Below are positions 1 to 5,523 of a DNA stretch of 8,618 bases, piece by piece (within the stretch, counting starts at the first letter, position 1; each line of letters opens with the position of its first letter). A model generated the notes under the pieces. That model was not told where the DNA came from, did not search any database, and was given only the letters and a program-made list of their open reading frames with translations. Source of the DNA: JBEGTT01 sp041179245 (GTDB taxonomy: Bacteria > Pseudomonadota > Gammaproteobacteria > Burkholderiales > Rhodocyclaceae); NCBI GenBank assembly GCA_041179245.1, contig JBEGTT010000207.1:1-8618 (forward strand), given 5' to 3'. The position numbers and the translations under genes were made by a program.

Positions 1-465
1 AATCTGCAACCGTTCTTGGCTATGTTTGTCGCACAATTGCATATGTTTGTCATAAAATTGGCGCAAGTCGGCTGTTTCCAGGCAGAAGATAACTGAGAGA
101 GTTCCTGGAGCGGGTTGTTCCTTAAAGTCGGAAGCAAAGAAGCCTGCGATACCCGGTTCAGTGCTGAAGTCGATGTAGCTGGTTGGAAATCCGTAGTGCT
201 GAAGTACCGCGAATAACTGGTCTTGATTTTCAGGATTGGTGAGATAGCACAGTGATGGCTCAGTACTTGCCCAAGCTATAAAGCGTTGTAGCCGTTTCTC
301 TAAAAGCGCCTGCGATTCGCCACGAAGGATGGCTCGCTCCATTGATGATGCTGGAGCCCAGTCGGCCTGTAGCTGCCCACGGAACCAGTTATACCGACCT
401 TCCTGTTTGAACTGAAGAGCTAGCTCGACAGCCTCTTCTACGTTATTGACGACATGTCGTTGCAT
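1..465 (-). CDS. FRG-domain protein, N-terminal part (runs off the window)
   Basis: The minus-strand frame is open from an ATG at 465 to the window edge, giving 155 residues with no stop. The protein shows the signature of the FRG domain: the name motif Phe-Arg-Gly at residues 28-30 (NWFRGQ), then LQHYGFPTSYIDFST at 88-102, which matches the family's hallmark 'QHYG-PT-LLDWT' block, followed by a small hydrophobic stretch (AGFFAS) typical of it. The biochemical role of FRG domains is not settled; they recur in accessory and phage-defence-type gene neighbourhoods. A purine-rich stretch (AAGAAGG) lies about 11 bases upstream of the ATG and is a mediocre ribosome site. The gene follows the HEPN/MtlR-like gene at 564-1172 on the same strand after a 98-bp gap, so co-transcription is plausible. 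The C-terminal part is outside the window, so full length and any fused domain are unknown. Family assignment is strong; function is not. Confidence 0.88.
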   Translation of the reverse strand, partial: MQRHVVNNVEEAVELALQFKQEGRYNWFRGQLQADWAPASSMERAILRGESQALLEKRLQRFIAWASTEPSLCYLTNPENQDQLFAVLQHYGFPTSYIDFSTEPGIAGFFASDFKEQPAPGTLSVIFCLETADLRQFYDKHMQLCDKHSQERLQI

Positions 466-563
466 TCTTTTTACTGCCTTCTTAAGGAATACGGCCTGCT
501 AGATATAAGGGAAACCAAGCATGGATTATTAAGTTGATCACTAGATGCTTCCCAGCAACGGAT

Positions 564-1172
564 TTAGAGGCGAGGAGTGTCTGCAGGCCATACAACAAGG
601 TTATATTTGATTCCACGTGCGTTAAATTCCTGCTGCATCCATTGAACAATTTTTAATACCAGAATTACTTGGATCAAAGCCAAGCGCTTTTTCGTATCGG
701 CTGTTGCCCAATTGTGGGTAATTTGTTGGCGACCTCCGCTCGCATCCTCTCCCCCCAAATGGATCTCAAATTTTTCACAGGGTGCCAACGGCTGTTGTGA
801 GGGTAGAGCATTTACTGCATCACGAAGGCTTAATAGCCTACTCTCTTCAAGGATGTATTTTCTCCGATGAGAGTATCGATTACGTATGGTGTTTACTTGA
901 TCAAACACACCTACAAACGCAGAGGCAAGGCCAAGATTTTTGCAAATAAATAGCTTTGTCTTAAACGGAATGAACCCACCATCGAATAGGTCTTCAGTTG
1001 AAGTGATGCGTCTAGCCCAGATATTCAGGAATTCCTCTAACACGAGGTGTGCCCTAAGGATAACTGTCGCCTCATCTACTGCATTTATCATCACCAAGTA
1101 GTCTTCTGGGTCAAACACACGCGCAAAATCGCCTCCCACTCCTACCACTTGACCTGGTTCAAGCTGCCGCAT
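564..1172 (-). CDS. HEPN/MtlR-like protein
   Basis: A 202-residue soluble protein with no signal peptide. The central helical part resembles the MtlR/HEPN fold. It has an N-terminal helix with LRAHLVLEEFLN (residues 39-50), a middle helix with FKTKLFICKNLGL (70-82), and then IRNRYSHRR (96-104), in which R97 and H102 form the R-x4-H motif that serves as catalytic core in many HEPN RNases. MtlR itself is a mannitol operon regulator, but no mannitol gene is present here, so the toxin/defence branch of HEPN proteins is the more likely relative (inference). The C-terminal third (about 130-202) is not recognised. The ATG at 1172 is the first available start after an imperfect inverted repeat at 1198-1219. 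The next gene downstream on this strand is the FRG-domain gene, so the two may act together. It could also be a catalytically inert HEPN scaffold or regulator. Confidence 0.75.
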   Translation of the reverse strand: MRQLEPGQVVGVGGDFARVFDPEDYLVMINAVDEATVILRAHLVLEEFLNIWARRITSTEDLFDGGFIPFKTKLFICKNLGLASAFVGVFDQVNTIRNRYSHRRKYILEESRLLSLRDAVNALPSQQPLAPCEKFEIHLGGEDASGGRQQITHNWATADTKKRLALIQVILVLKIVQWMQQEFNARGIKYNLVVWPADTPRL

Positions 1173-1403
1173 GATTCACGTTATCCCTAATGCTGTAGAT
1201 ACAGGGCCTGTCTAGTATCCATTTGACAAGAGTTTGATGCTGCCCCGGGAATAGTTTGAGTGCATTGTAGCGCGACATCATTTTCCCCTAGAGAAAACTC
1301 ACCCTCCAATCAGTTTGTGCAAAGCCTTTCCGAGCAGCTATCGTCTATAGTAGTAGCTCCAGTTTTTCTATATGGCCGCCCCTAATTGATTTTTAATTTC
1401 CAG
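1173..1403. other. Non-coding gap between the HEPN-like gene and the membrane-protein gene
   Basis: This 231-bp stretch carries no supported reading frame on either strand. It presumably contains the promoter of the HEPN-FRG pair and the end of the membrane-protein transcript. Besides the dyad at 1198-1219 there is a small palindrome-like element near 1282-1298 (TTTTC-CCCTAGA-GAAAA). No stem followed by a T-tract was seen on the minus strand after 1404, so no terminator is called. Confidence 0.4.
1198..1219. promoter_or_regulatory. Imperfect inverted repeat upstream of the HEPN-like gene
   Basis: GATAC at 1198-1202 is repeated as GTATC at 1215-1219 around a 12-bp centre that itself contains ACAGG-G-CCTGT. 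It lies 25 bp upstream of the minus-strand ATG at 1172, where an operator would sit. Seven of eleven positions in the dyad pair by Watson-Crick rules. Operator function is inference only, and I see no convincing -35/-10 pair around it. Confidence 0.25.
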
Positions 1404-2633
1404 CTACTCGCTTTCAATTGCTGTAGGTAACTGCTTAATCTCTTTGTCATCCATGACTATACATTCGAGGCGTGATTTGTTTTTTAATTCAATATCCGAG
1501 TCTCTTAGATTCGGTGGGCATAATAGAATTAGATTGTTTAGTTGAAATGGAATTATTCCTGATACCTTTAATGTATTGTTTTTATCGGATGGGTTCCATG
1601 TTGGATTTATTAGATCATTTATGGATATTTTTTTTGATTCAATAGAGTACCTAAGAATTTCTTGAGACCTGATTCCGATTTTTGTAACTGCAGTTTTGTA
1701 AATTAAATTTTCTGTCGGGAAAAGAAATATGAAAAGTGCTGCGGTTGTTATTGTTGTTATCAAAGTTATTTCTTTTATGTTTCTCTGTTTGTTGTTTTTT
1801 GAAACTAGGTGAGAATAGACAGGGAGTAGGGATAGTGCTGGTAATAACCCTAAGCCGATAGCAGCAAAAGCCATTTGTGTTACATTACTTTCGGCTTGGT
1901 TGAACATTGAGTAGTCAATAACCAATAGCGGTAATAGGGTTAGCAGCCCTCCATAGAACATCATGATTGTTAAGAGAGTAATGTTCAGTAATTTAATACC
2001 TCTACTATTTGATTTGCCGAAGAAGTGTTTTTCTACAAGGGTGTTGTTACAGTCTAATAAAATCGGCAATAAATAAATTAAAATCGCGACAGTAAAAGAC
2101 AGGGAAATTATTTCGTATATTTTAGTCGAGATCGCTGCTGATATCCCAATAAAAAGGCATACCGCAAGTATTCTGAGCCACCTGGTAATATCTCTCGCAG
2201 CTGGTTCACTTGTCTCGTTTTGTATATAACTTGATGCAATCTTAAAATATATTGATGGGATTAATGTTATCAATAAAAAGGCTGCAAAAGATAAGCCTGC
2301 AGCGATCAATAGTGCCAGTCCGGCAGGGTTTGATATTGTTCTTATGTATAAATCTAGTCTTCCGATATGGTCTAAATATAGCCAAATAATAACCGCGGCT
2401 ATAATTCCTCCAGTTGGGATAGATTTTGATATTAACGATAGAGTGTTATCAATTGTTTCTAGTGTGTTCCTTTTGTTTTTTTCATTTGTTTTGTTTTTTT
2501 CGAGGCTCTTAAATTTTAGTGTTTGTGCTGTGCCGGGTAATCTTAATTTGTTGTTGGTGTGCATTTTATTATTTAAATATCTGTAAAGTTTTGTTTTTGG
2601 TTGTGTGTTGTTGCAGTGATTTGTGATAACCAA
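1404..2633 (-). CDS. AT-rich multi-pass membrane protein of unknown function
   Basis: A 409-residue integral membrane protein that I do not recognise. Hydrophobic segments at about 74-90, 103-130, 153-170, 175-193, 214-238, 253-276 and 288-306 suggest seven membrane helices. They are preceded by a basic, Asn/Lys-rich cytoplasmic-type leader (1-70) and followed by a soluble C-terminal domain of about 100 residues containing two cysteines (C372, C391). The longest frame starts at a TTG (2633), one base after the stop codon of the upstream gene, which would fit translational coupling. An in-frame ATG at 2564 (residue 24) is the alternative; neither has a clear Shine-Dalgarno sequence. The coding sequence is markedly more AT-rich than its neighbours, with many AAT, AAA, ATT and TTT codons, which points to recent acquisition. 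It is probably co-expressed with the 140-aa gene at 2635-3057. Confidence 0.75.
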   Translation of the reverse strand: MVITNHCNNTQPKTKLYRYLNNKMHTNNKLRLPGTAQTLKFKSLEKNKTNEKNKRNTLETIDNTLSLISKSIPTGGIIAAVIIWLYLDHIGRLDLYIRTISNPAGLALLIAAGLSFAAFLLITLIPSIYFKIASSYIQNETSEPAARDITRWLRILAVCLFIGISAAISTKIYEIISLSFTVAILIYLLPILLDCNNTLVEKHFFGKSNSRGIKLLNITLLTIMMFYGGLLTLLPLLVIDYSMFNQAESNVTQMAFAAIGLGLLPALSLLPVYSHLVSKNNKQRNIKEITLITTITTAALFIFLFPTENLIYKTAVTKIGIRSQEILRYSIESKKISINDLINPTWNPSDKNNTLKVSGIIPFQLNNLILLCPPNLRDSDIELKNKSRLECIVMDDKEIKQLPTAIESE

Positions 2634-2634
2634 C

Positions 2635-3057
2635 TTATCTATTTCTGTCAGTAATAGGTTTGAGGTTTAATTCTTGAAACTCTATTGTTAAGTCATACAT
2701 CTTGTGGGTGCAGTTTGATTTCCATTCCCCCGGTGATTTGGAAGCCCTACCAGCCACAAGCATTACAACCCCATGTTCTGGATGTTTTGGATTGTCACCA
2801 ATCTCGTATTCAAGACAGATGGTTTTAGCATTCTCGCTGACCAATACTTTGGTCCAGCGAGATACGTAGACATTTTTCAGATGCCTGCTGGCCGCACTAG
2901 CGAATGACAATGCCACCGACCTTCTGAGTTCTTCCGCTGACGGTTCGGGTACGGCTTCCGGTGCAGCTGTGGGCATTTTGAACGCATGAAGCTGCCCGCC
3001 AATTACGAGCGCAATAAACGCTGCGGCAACAATTCCTAGTCCATGGATTCGAGTCAT
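2635..3057 (-). CDS. Small membrane-anchored or exported protein, unknown function
   Basis: A 140-residue protein with an N-terminal hydrophobic segment (residues 7-24, LGIVAAAFIALVIGG) after a short positive start (MTRIH). This is an uncleaved anchor or a signal peptide. A Pro/Ala/Glu-rich linker follows (28-42), then a small, probably periplasmic domain with two cysteines (C81, C116) that could form a disulphide. No family is recognised. The ATG at 3057 is the only good start for this frame; there is no strong Shine-Dalgarno. It ends one base before the longest start of the AT-rich membrane protein, so the two are probably one operon, with this gene first. Its composition is more balanced than that of its partner. 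It diverges from the 91-aa gene at 3145, so the 87 bp at 3058-3144 should hold promoters for both directions. Confidence 0.72.
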   Translation of the reverse strand: MTRIHGLGIVAAAFIALVIGGQLHAFKMPTAAPEAVPEPSAEELRRSVALSFASAASRHLKNVYVSRWTKVLVSENAKTICLEYEIGDNPKHPEHGVVMLVAGRASKSPGEWKSNCTHKMYDLTIEFQELNLKPITDRNR

Positions 3058-3144
3058 GATTGCAAATCTAACTACAATGGTGGCAACCTGACGATTATCC
3101 CATTATCAATAAACAAATGATATTGAACTAAAGTTATAGATGAA
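3058..3144. promoter_or_regulatory. Divergent intergenic region with presumed back-to-back promoters
   Basis: These 87 bp separate a leftward operon starting at 3057 from a rightward operon starting at 3145, so promoters for both should lie here. The sequence is AT-rich with -10-like hexamers on each strand (GATAAT on the minus strand near 3104-3109, TTATAGAT on the plus strand near 3134-3141). I do not see a well-spaced -35 partner for either, so individual promoter coordinates are not claimed. Confidence 0.35.
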
Positions 3145-3420
3145 ATGGACAACAAATACCCTGCAAACAAAGAGTTAAACCGACTTCGGGACGCTGCAGG
3201 CTTAATTCCTATAATTGAGTCAGGTCTTGCGCGATCACAACTGAGCAGCGATAAGGCAGCATTGATGTGCGAATTTTGCGAATGGGCACTTGTTGAACAC
3301 GATACCGCTGGCGATAAGGTCTCAGAAAAGCTGGTCCATGAAATCAGGGAAGGGCTGGGGAGGATCAGATCGACCTTGTCTCAGTTACCAGAATCAGAAA
3401 ATCCACATCCAGAAAAATGA
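3145..3420 (+). CDS. Small helical protein coupled to a response regulator
   Basis: A 91-residue, highly charged and mostly helical-looking soluble protein that I do not recognise. It has no membrane segment or signal peptide. Two cysteines in MCEFCEW (C42, C45) form a C-x2-C but there is no second pair to make a zinc knuckle. The last ten residues are Pro/Glu-rich and likely disordered. The ATG at 3145 has only a weak ribosome site. Its stop overlaps the start of the response regulator gene as ATGA at 3417-3420, so the two are translationally coupled and their products probably work together. The protein could be a phosphotransfer-like or regulator-binding partner, although I see no clear Hpt signature; that role is inference from the overlap only. 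Confidence 0.68.
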   Translation: MDNKYPANKELNRLRDAAGLIPIIESGLARSQLSSDKAALMCEFCEWALVEHDTAGDKVSEKLVHEIREGLGRIRSTLSQLPESENPHPEK

Positions 3421-3830
3421 ACACAAAACGAATCGTTACGTCGGAAACAGTTAGGAGCGCTGTTGGCCACAAAAACGTTTTGCTAGTCGATGATGATCGC
3501 CTGGCCTTGGAAATCGGTGAGTTTTACTTCAGTGAATGCGGCTGGGACGTCCACAAGGCGGAGAATGTCGATGAAGCAGTGCGAATATTTGCTTGGAGCC
3601 AAATTGATTTGGTCATCGCTGATTTCCACATGCCAGATAAATCGGGAGCTGATTTGTTCGACCTAGTCAGCAAATTCAAAACACCGCCCGCATTCGTATT
3701 TCTAACAACTGATCCGACAATCACGGAAATTGCGGAGTTAAAAAAGACTCATCAGATTGACGTTTGGCAAAAGCCACTTGACCCACAATTGCTCTACGAG
3801 ATGATCATGGCGGTGTTTGGCTCACGTTGA
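3417..3830 (+). CDS. Single-domain CheY-like response regulator
   Basis: A 137-residue protein made of one receiver (REC) domain and no output domain, so it signals by phosphorylation-dependent protein contacts in the cytoplasm. The usual residues are present: the acidic pocket D25/D26 in NVLLVDDD, the phospho-acceptor D69 in LVIADFHMP, the switch T97 in FVFLTTD and the conserved K119 in WQKPLD. About 18 residues precede the domain. The aromatic switch position appears altered: valine sits three residues before the lysine, with a tryptophan next to it. No histidine kinase gene is in the window, so the phosphate donor is encoded elsewhere. The start ATG overlaps the stop of the 91-aa gene by ATGA. 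It is followed by 261 bp without a convincing gene. Receiver assignment is secure; the pathway is unknown. Confidence 0.92.
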   Translation: MNTKRIVTSETVRSAVGHKNVLLVDDDRLALEIGEFYFSECGWDVHKAENVDEAVRIFAWSQIDLVIADFHMPDKSGADLFDLVSKFKTPPAFVFLTTDPTITEIAELKKTHQIDVWQKPLDPQLLYEMIMAVFGSR

Positions 3831-3982
3831 ACGCGATCCAGCAAAAACTAACGGTATGTGATCCAGAAAATGCATTGTTCGCTGATCGACCAGAAGCGGT
3901 CCGTTAAGAAAGCACTGAATAGCCGCCGCTCTGTCTGTATGATTTTTGATTGATAAGGAGTCTGGCATCGGATAATCCCTAT

Positions 3983-4084
3983 GTGATTCATGTGGTGATG
4001 GTCAATGTATTAGTACCCATTTTATTGGCGATAGCGATGACGTTTCTGCTCCTGAATAATTGTTTGATACCCACATCACGATAG
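3983..4084 (+). CDS. Possible short membrane peptide ahead of the GIY-YIG gene
   Basis: A 33-codon frame starting with GTG encodes an almost purely hydrophobic peptide (core VNVLVPILLAIAMTFLLL) that would form one membrane helix. The frame is open upstream to 3950, and an AAGGAG Shine-Dalgarno-like sequence sits at 3955-3960, but no standard start codon lies at the right distance from it. The peptide's TAG stop at 4082-4084 overlaps the AGGA ribosome site of the next gene, which would allow coupling. It may be a real small protein, a leader peptide, a fragment of a broken gene, or chance. Confidence 0.2.
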   Translation: MIHVVMVNVLVPILLAIAMTFLLLNNCLIPTSR

Positions 4085-4091
4085 GAAATCT

Positions 4092-4526
4092 ATGGTTCTT
4101 ACTGTGCAAACAACGACAAAACCAGCAGTTACTATTACGCGTACAGCAACCAAAGCAAGTGAGTTGGTTTATATCGCGGTTGCCAACAAGGCAATTAAAT
4201 ATCCATCTGGTAAATCACGAATCGTTTACATTGGCACCACAAAAAATGGCGCAGAAAGAATTGCCGCCAGCGCTGCAGCAAAAGCAGCGCAAATGTTGGG
4301 TTTGCACGGGGTTAAACATTTAGAGCTTTATGTTGTCACAAGCACCTCAATGGCGGGAGTCAAGACATGGCACAAGCTTGAGCGCGGACTCATTTTGGCG
4401 TTCAAAGAGCATTTTGGTGAACCGCCAAAGTGCAATATTGTTGGCAAAAAAATGCGCTGGACCGATGAGCTAACCTACTTTACTAAAGGGCGGCTAGGTG
4501 GCGTTATTTCAAAGTACTCGACCTAA
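4092..4526 (+). CDS. GIY-YIG-type nuclease-like protein
   Basis: A 144-residue protein whose order of motifs fits the GIY-YIG endonuclease fold. A 'GIY'-like strand ELVYIAV lies at 24-30 (V26-Y27-I28; the first glycine is not conserved). The 'YIG' strand RIVYIGTT is at 43-50, the helix arginine R56 is in GAERIA, a metal-ligand candidate E97 is in HKLERGLI, and N115 in PPKCN matches the conserved late asparagine. The family cleaves DNA with one metal ion; activity here is inferred. There is no DNA-recognition domain beyond a basic tail (118-144), so it is a stand-alone domain. The ATG at 4092 is supported by AGGA at 4083-4086. The TAA stop lies inside the first core of a candidate attC site (4521-4527), as expected for an integron cassette gene. 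A partly overlapping plus-strand frame starting at 4060 is a shadow. Confidence 0.72.
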   Translation: MVLTVQTTTKPAVTITRTATKASELVYIAVANKAIKYPSGKSRIVYIGTTKNGAERIAASAAAKAAQMLGLHGVKHLELYVVTSTSMAGVKTWHKLERGLILAFKEHFGEPPKCNIVGKKMRWTDELTYFTKGRLGGVISKYST

Positions 4527-4586
4527 CCCTGCGATCCACCGGGCCTGCGCGAAAGACCGCGCAGGCGCATCAACTTCACGTTAGGC
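4521..4586 (+). repeat. Candidate integron attC recombination site
   Basis: The 66-bp stretch begins with ACCTAAC (4521-4527), which fits the R'' consensus RYYYAAC, and ends with GTTAGGC (4580-4586), which fits R' GTTRRRY. Six of the seven bases of the two cores pair. Between them is a perfect 9-bp stem GCCTGCGCG/CGCGCAGGC (4543-4551 and 4558-4566) with a 6-base loop, giving the folded arm that integron integrases recognise. The length is within the known attC range. A gene ends in R'' and another begins 15 bp after R', the usual cassette layout. There is no T-tract, so it is not a simple terminator. No integrase or attI is in view. Confidence 0.72.
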
Positions 4587-4601
4587 CGCACCGGGAGCCA
4601 C

Positions 4602-5132
4602 ATGTCGAACGCAAACGAATTCAATTTCAATGACTGGCTGAATCGCTTGGATATGCAGGCGGTTCCTGACTTCGACGACAAGCTCCGGGAGTGTGAATTC
4701 TTCTTTGCGTTACTTTCACAAGAGATCGACCGAAGCAAATTTCGGTGGCTCCTATCTGCGTTCTTGAATTCGACTTACAGCTTCTTTGAGTCTTCTGCGC
4801 TCACAGCGCATTTTCGCTACACAAACTCTGACGGTGAGCCATATGAGGATGAAGAAGGCGTAAGCATCCTGAAACGCCACGTGAAGGTCGATCAGAGCAA
4901 GAAGAACCCAAGCTACGTGAAAACTGCAGGTCTTACCCCGCTCACAATGCAGGTCTACGAAATCAGGAAGAAGTGCACACACCACTTTCCGCTTTCGATC
5001 ATGGCTATGGGCCCGTCACTGCCAGAGGACTTTCATCTGGGGAATATGAAAGACGAAGGTGTTCCAGTCATGCCGCTCTGCCGCGAGGCACTCCAGTTGA
5101 TCCAGACCGTCTATGCAGAAATCAATGGATAG
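4602..5132 (+). CDS. HEPN-like protein in a gene cassette
   Basis: A 176-residue soluble protein, mostly helical, not matched to a named family by eye. An N-terminal helical pair (residues 26-68, with CEFFFALL and FLNSTYSFFESSAL) leads to an acidic loop (73-88), then VYEIRKKCTHHFPL (118-131), in which R122 and H127 make an R-x4-H motif as in HEPN-type RNases. The aromatic-rich 'F..S.YSFFESS' helix before that motif is also common in HEPN-type hypothetical proteins. GGGAG at 4593-4597, four bases before the ATG, decides the start. The gene begins 15 bp after the attC R' core and is followed 11 bp after its stop by GCCTAAC (5144-5150), so it is probably a mobile cassette. No antitoxin gene is adjacent. 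RNase activity is inference; it might instead be a small binding protein. Confidence 0.68.
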   Translation: MSNANEFNFNDWLNRLDMQAVPDFDDKLRECEFFFALLSQEIDRSKFRWLLSAFLNSTYSFFESSALTAHFRYTNSDGEPYEDEEGVSILKRHVKVDQSKKNPSYVKTAGLTPLTMQVYEIRKKCTHHFPLSIMAMGPSLPEDFHLGNMKDEGVPVMPLCREALQLIQTVYAEING

Positions 5133-5523
5133 GTTGCAAAGTGCGGCCTAACTCTTCCATTAGCCCGCGATATTTGGATGTCATCACTACTGTGACTACC
5201 GCCTACCACAAGGGGCTTGTTGAGGTTCCCACCCTCAAGTCTCTTTACAGTGAAATGCGGCACGACAAAAACACGCTCGCTGTTGGAACCGCGTTTTTCG
5301 TTGCAAACGATCAACAGTCGCATTGCGCGCTACTTCTTCGAACGTTCCGAATGACCGCTTTTCAAAGCCAGCTACGTCATGAGGGGGAAATCGAACAAAC
5401 CTAAACCATAACAGTAATTAACGGCTAAAAACGGAATGGATATGCATGTCCCTAGGGGAAATGTATTGCCTTCAGTGACAAAATGCTTCGACCAAGCAAC
5501 ATCGATAAGCGTAACGCACCTCG
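5133..5523. other. Non-coding or decayed stretch between the cassette and the restriction gene
   Basis: These 391 bp separate convergent genes. A plus-strand frame runs open to a stop near 5402, but its first half lies inside the HEPN-like gene in another frame and its second half has no start codon with a ribosome site and no recognisable domain, so it is at best a remnant. An 8-bp palindrome CCCTAGGG lies near 5449-5456. No terminator-like stem with a T-tract was found for either flanking gene. Confidence 0.4.
5139..5150 (+). repeat. Left half of a truncated attC site
   Basis: GTGCGGCCTAAC here is the exact reverse complement of GTTAGGCCGCAC at 4580-4591, so the HEPN-like gene is flanked by a 12-bp inverted repeat. 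This is what a circularised cassette would bring together: the R'' core at its end and R' at its beginning. No GTTRRRY core with a matching arm was found in the next 150 bp, so the attC seems cut short, with unrelated or decayed sequence joined after it. Confidence 0.5.

Noticed and set aside
1200..1260. Possible IS remnant in the gap upstream of the HEPN-like gene
   Set aside because: The sequence felt reminiscent of IS ends, but I could not match it to a terminal repeat or transposase fragment.
3058..3071. GTTAGAT on the minus strand close upstream of the 140-aa gene as an attC R' core
   Set aside because: The degenerate consensus is expected many times by chance in a window this size, and no R'' core was found at the 3' end of that operon.
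4543..4566. Perfect GC-rich hairpin as a Rho-independent terminator
   Set aside because: No T-tract follows the stem, and the flanking cores make attC the better explanation.
4973..5404. Plus-strand frame of 143 codons overlapping the HEPN-like gene
   Set aside because: The first part is a shadow of the HEPN-like gene in another frame. The rest has no own start or recognisable domain.
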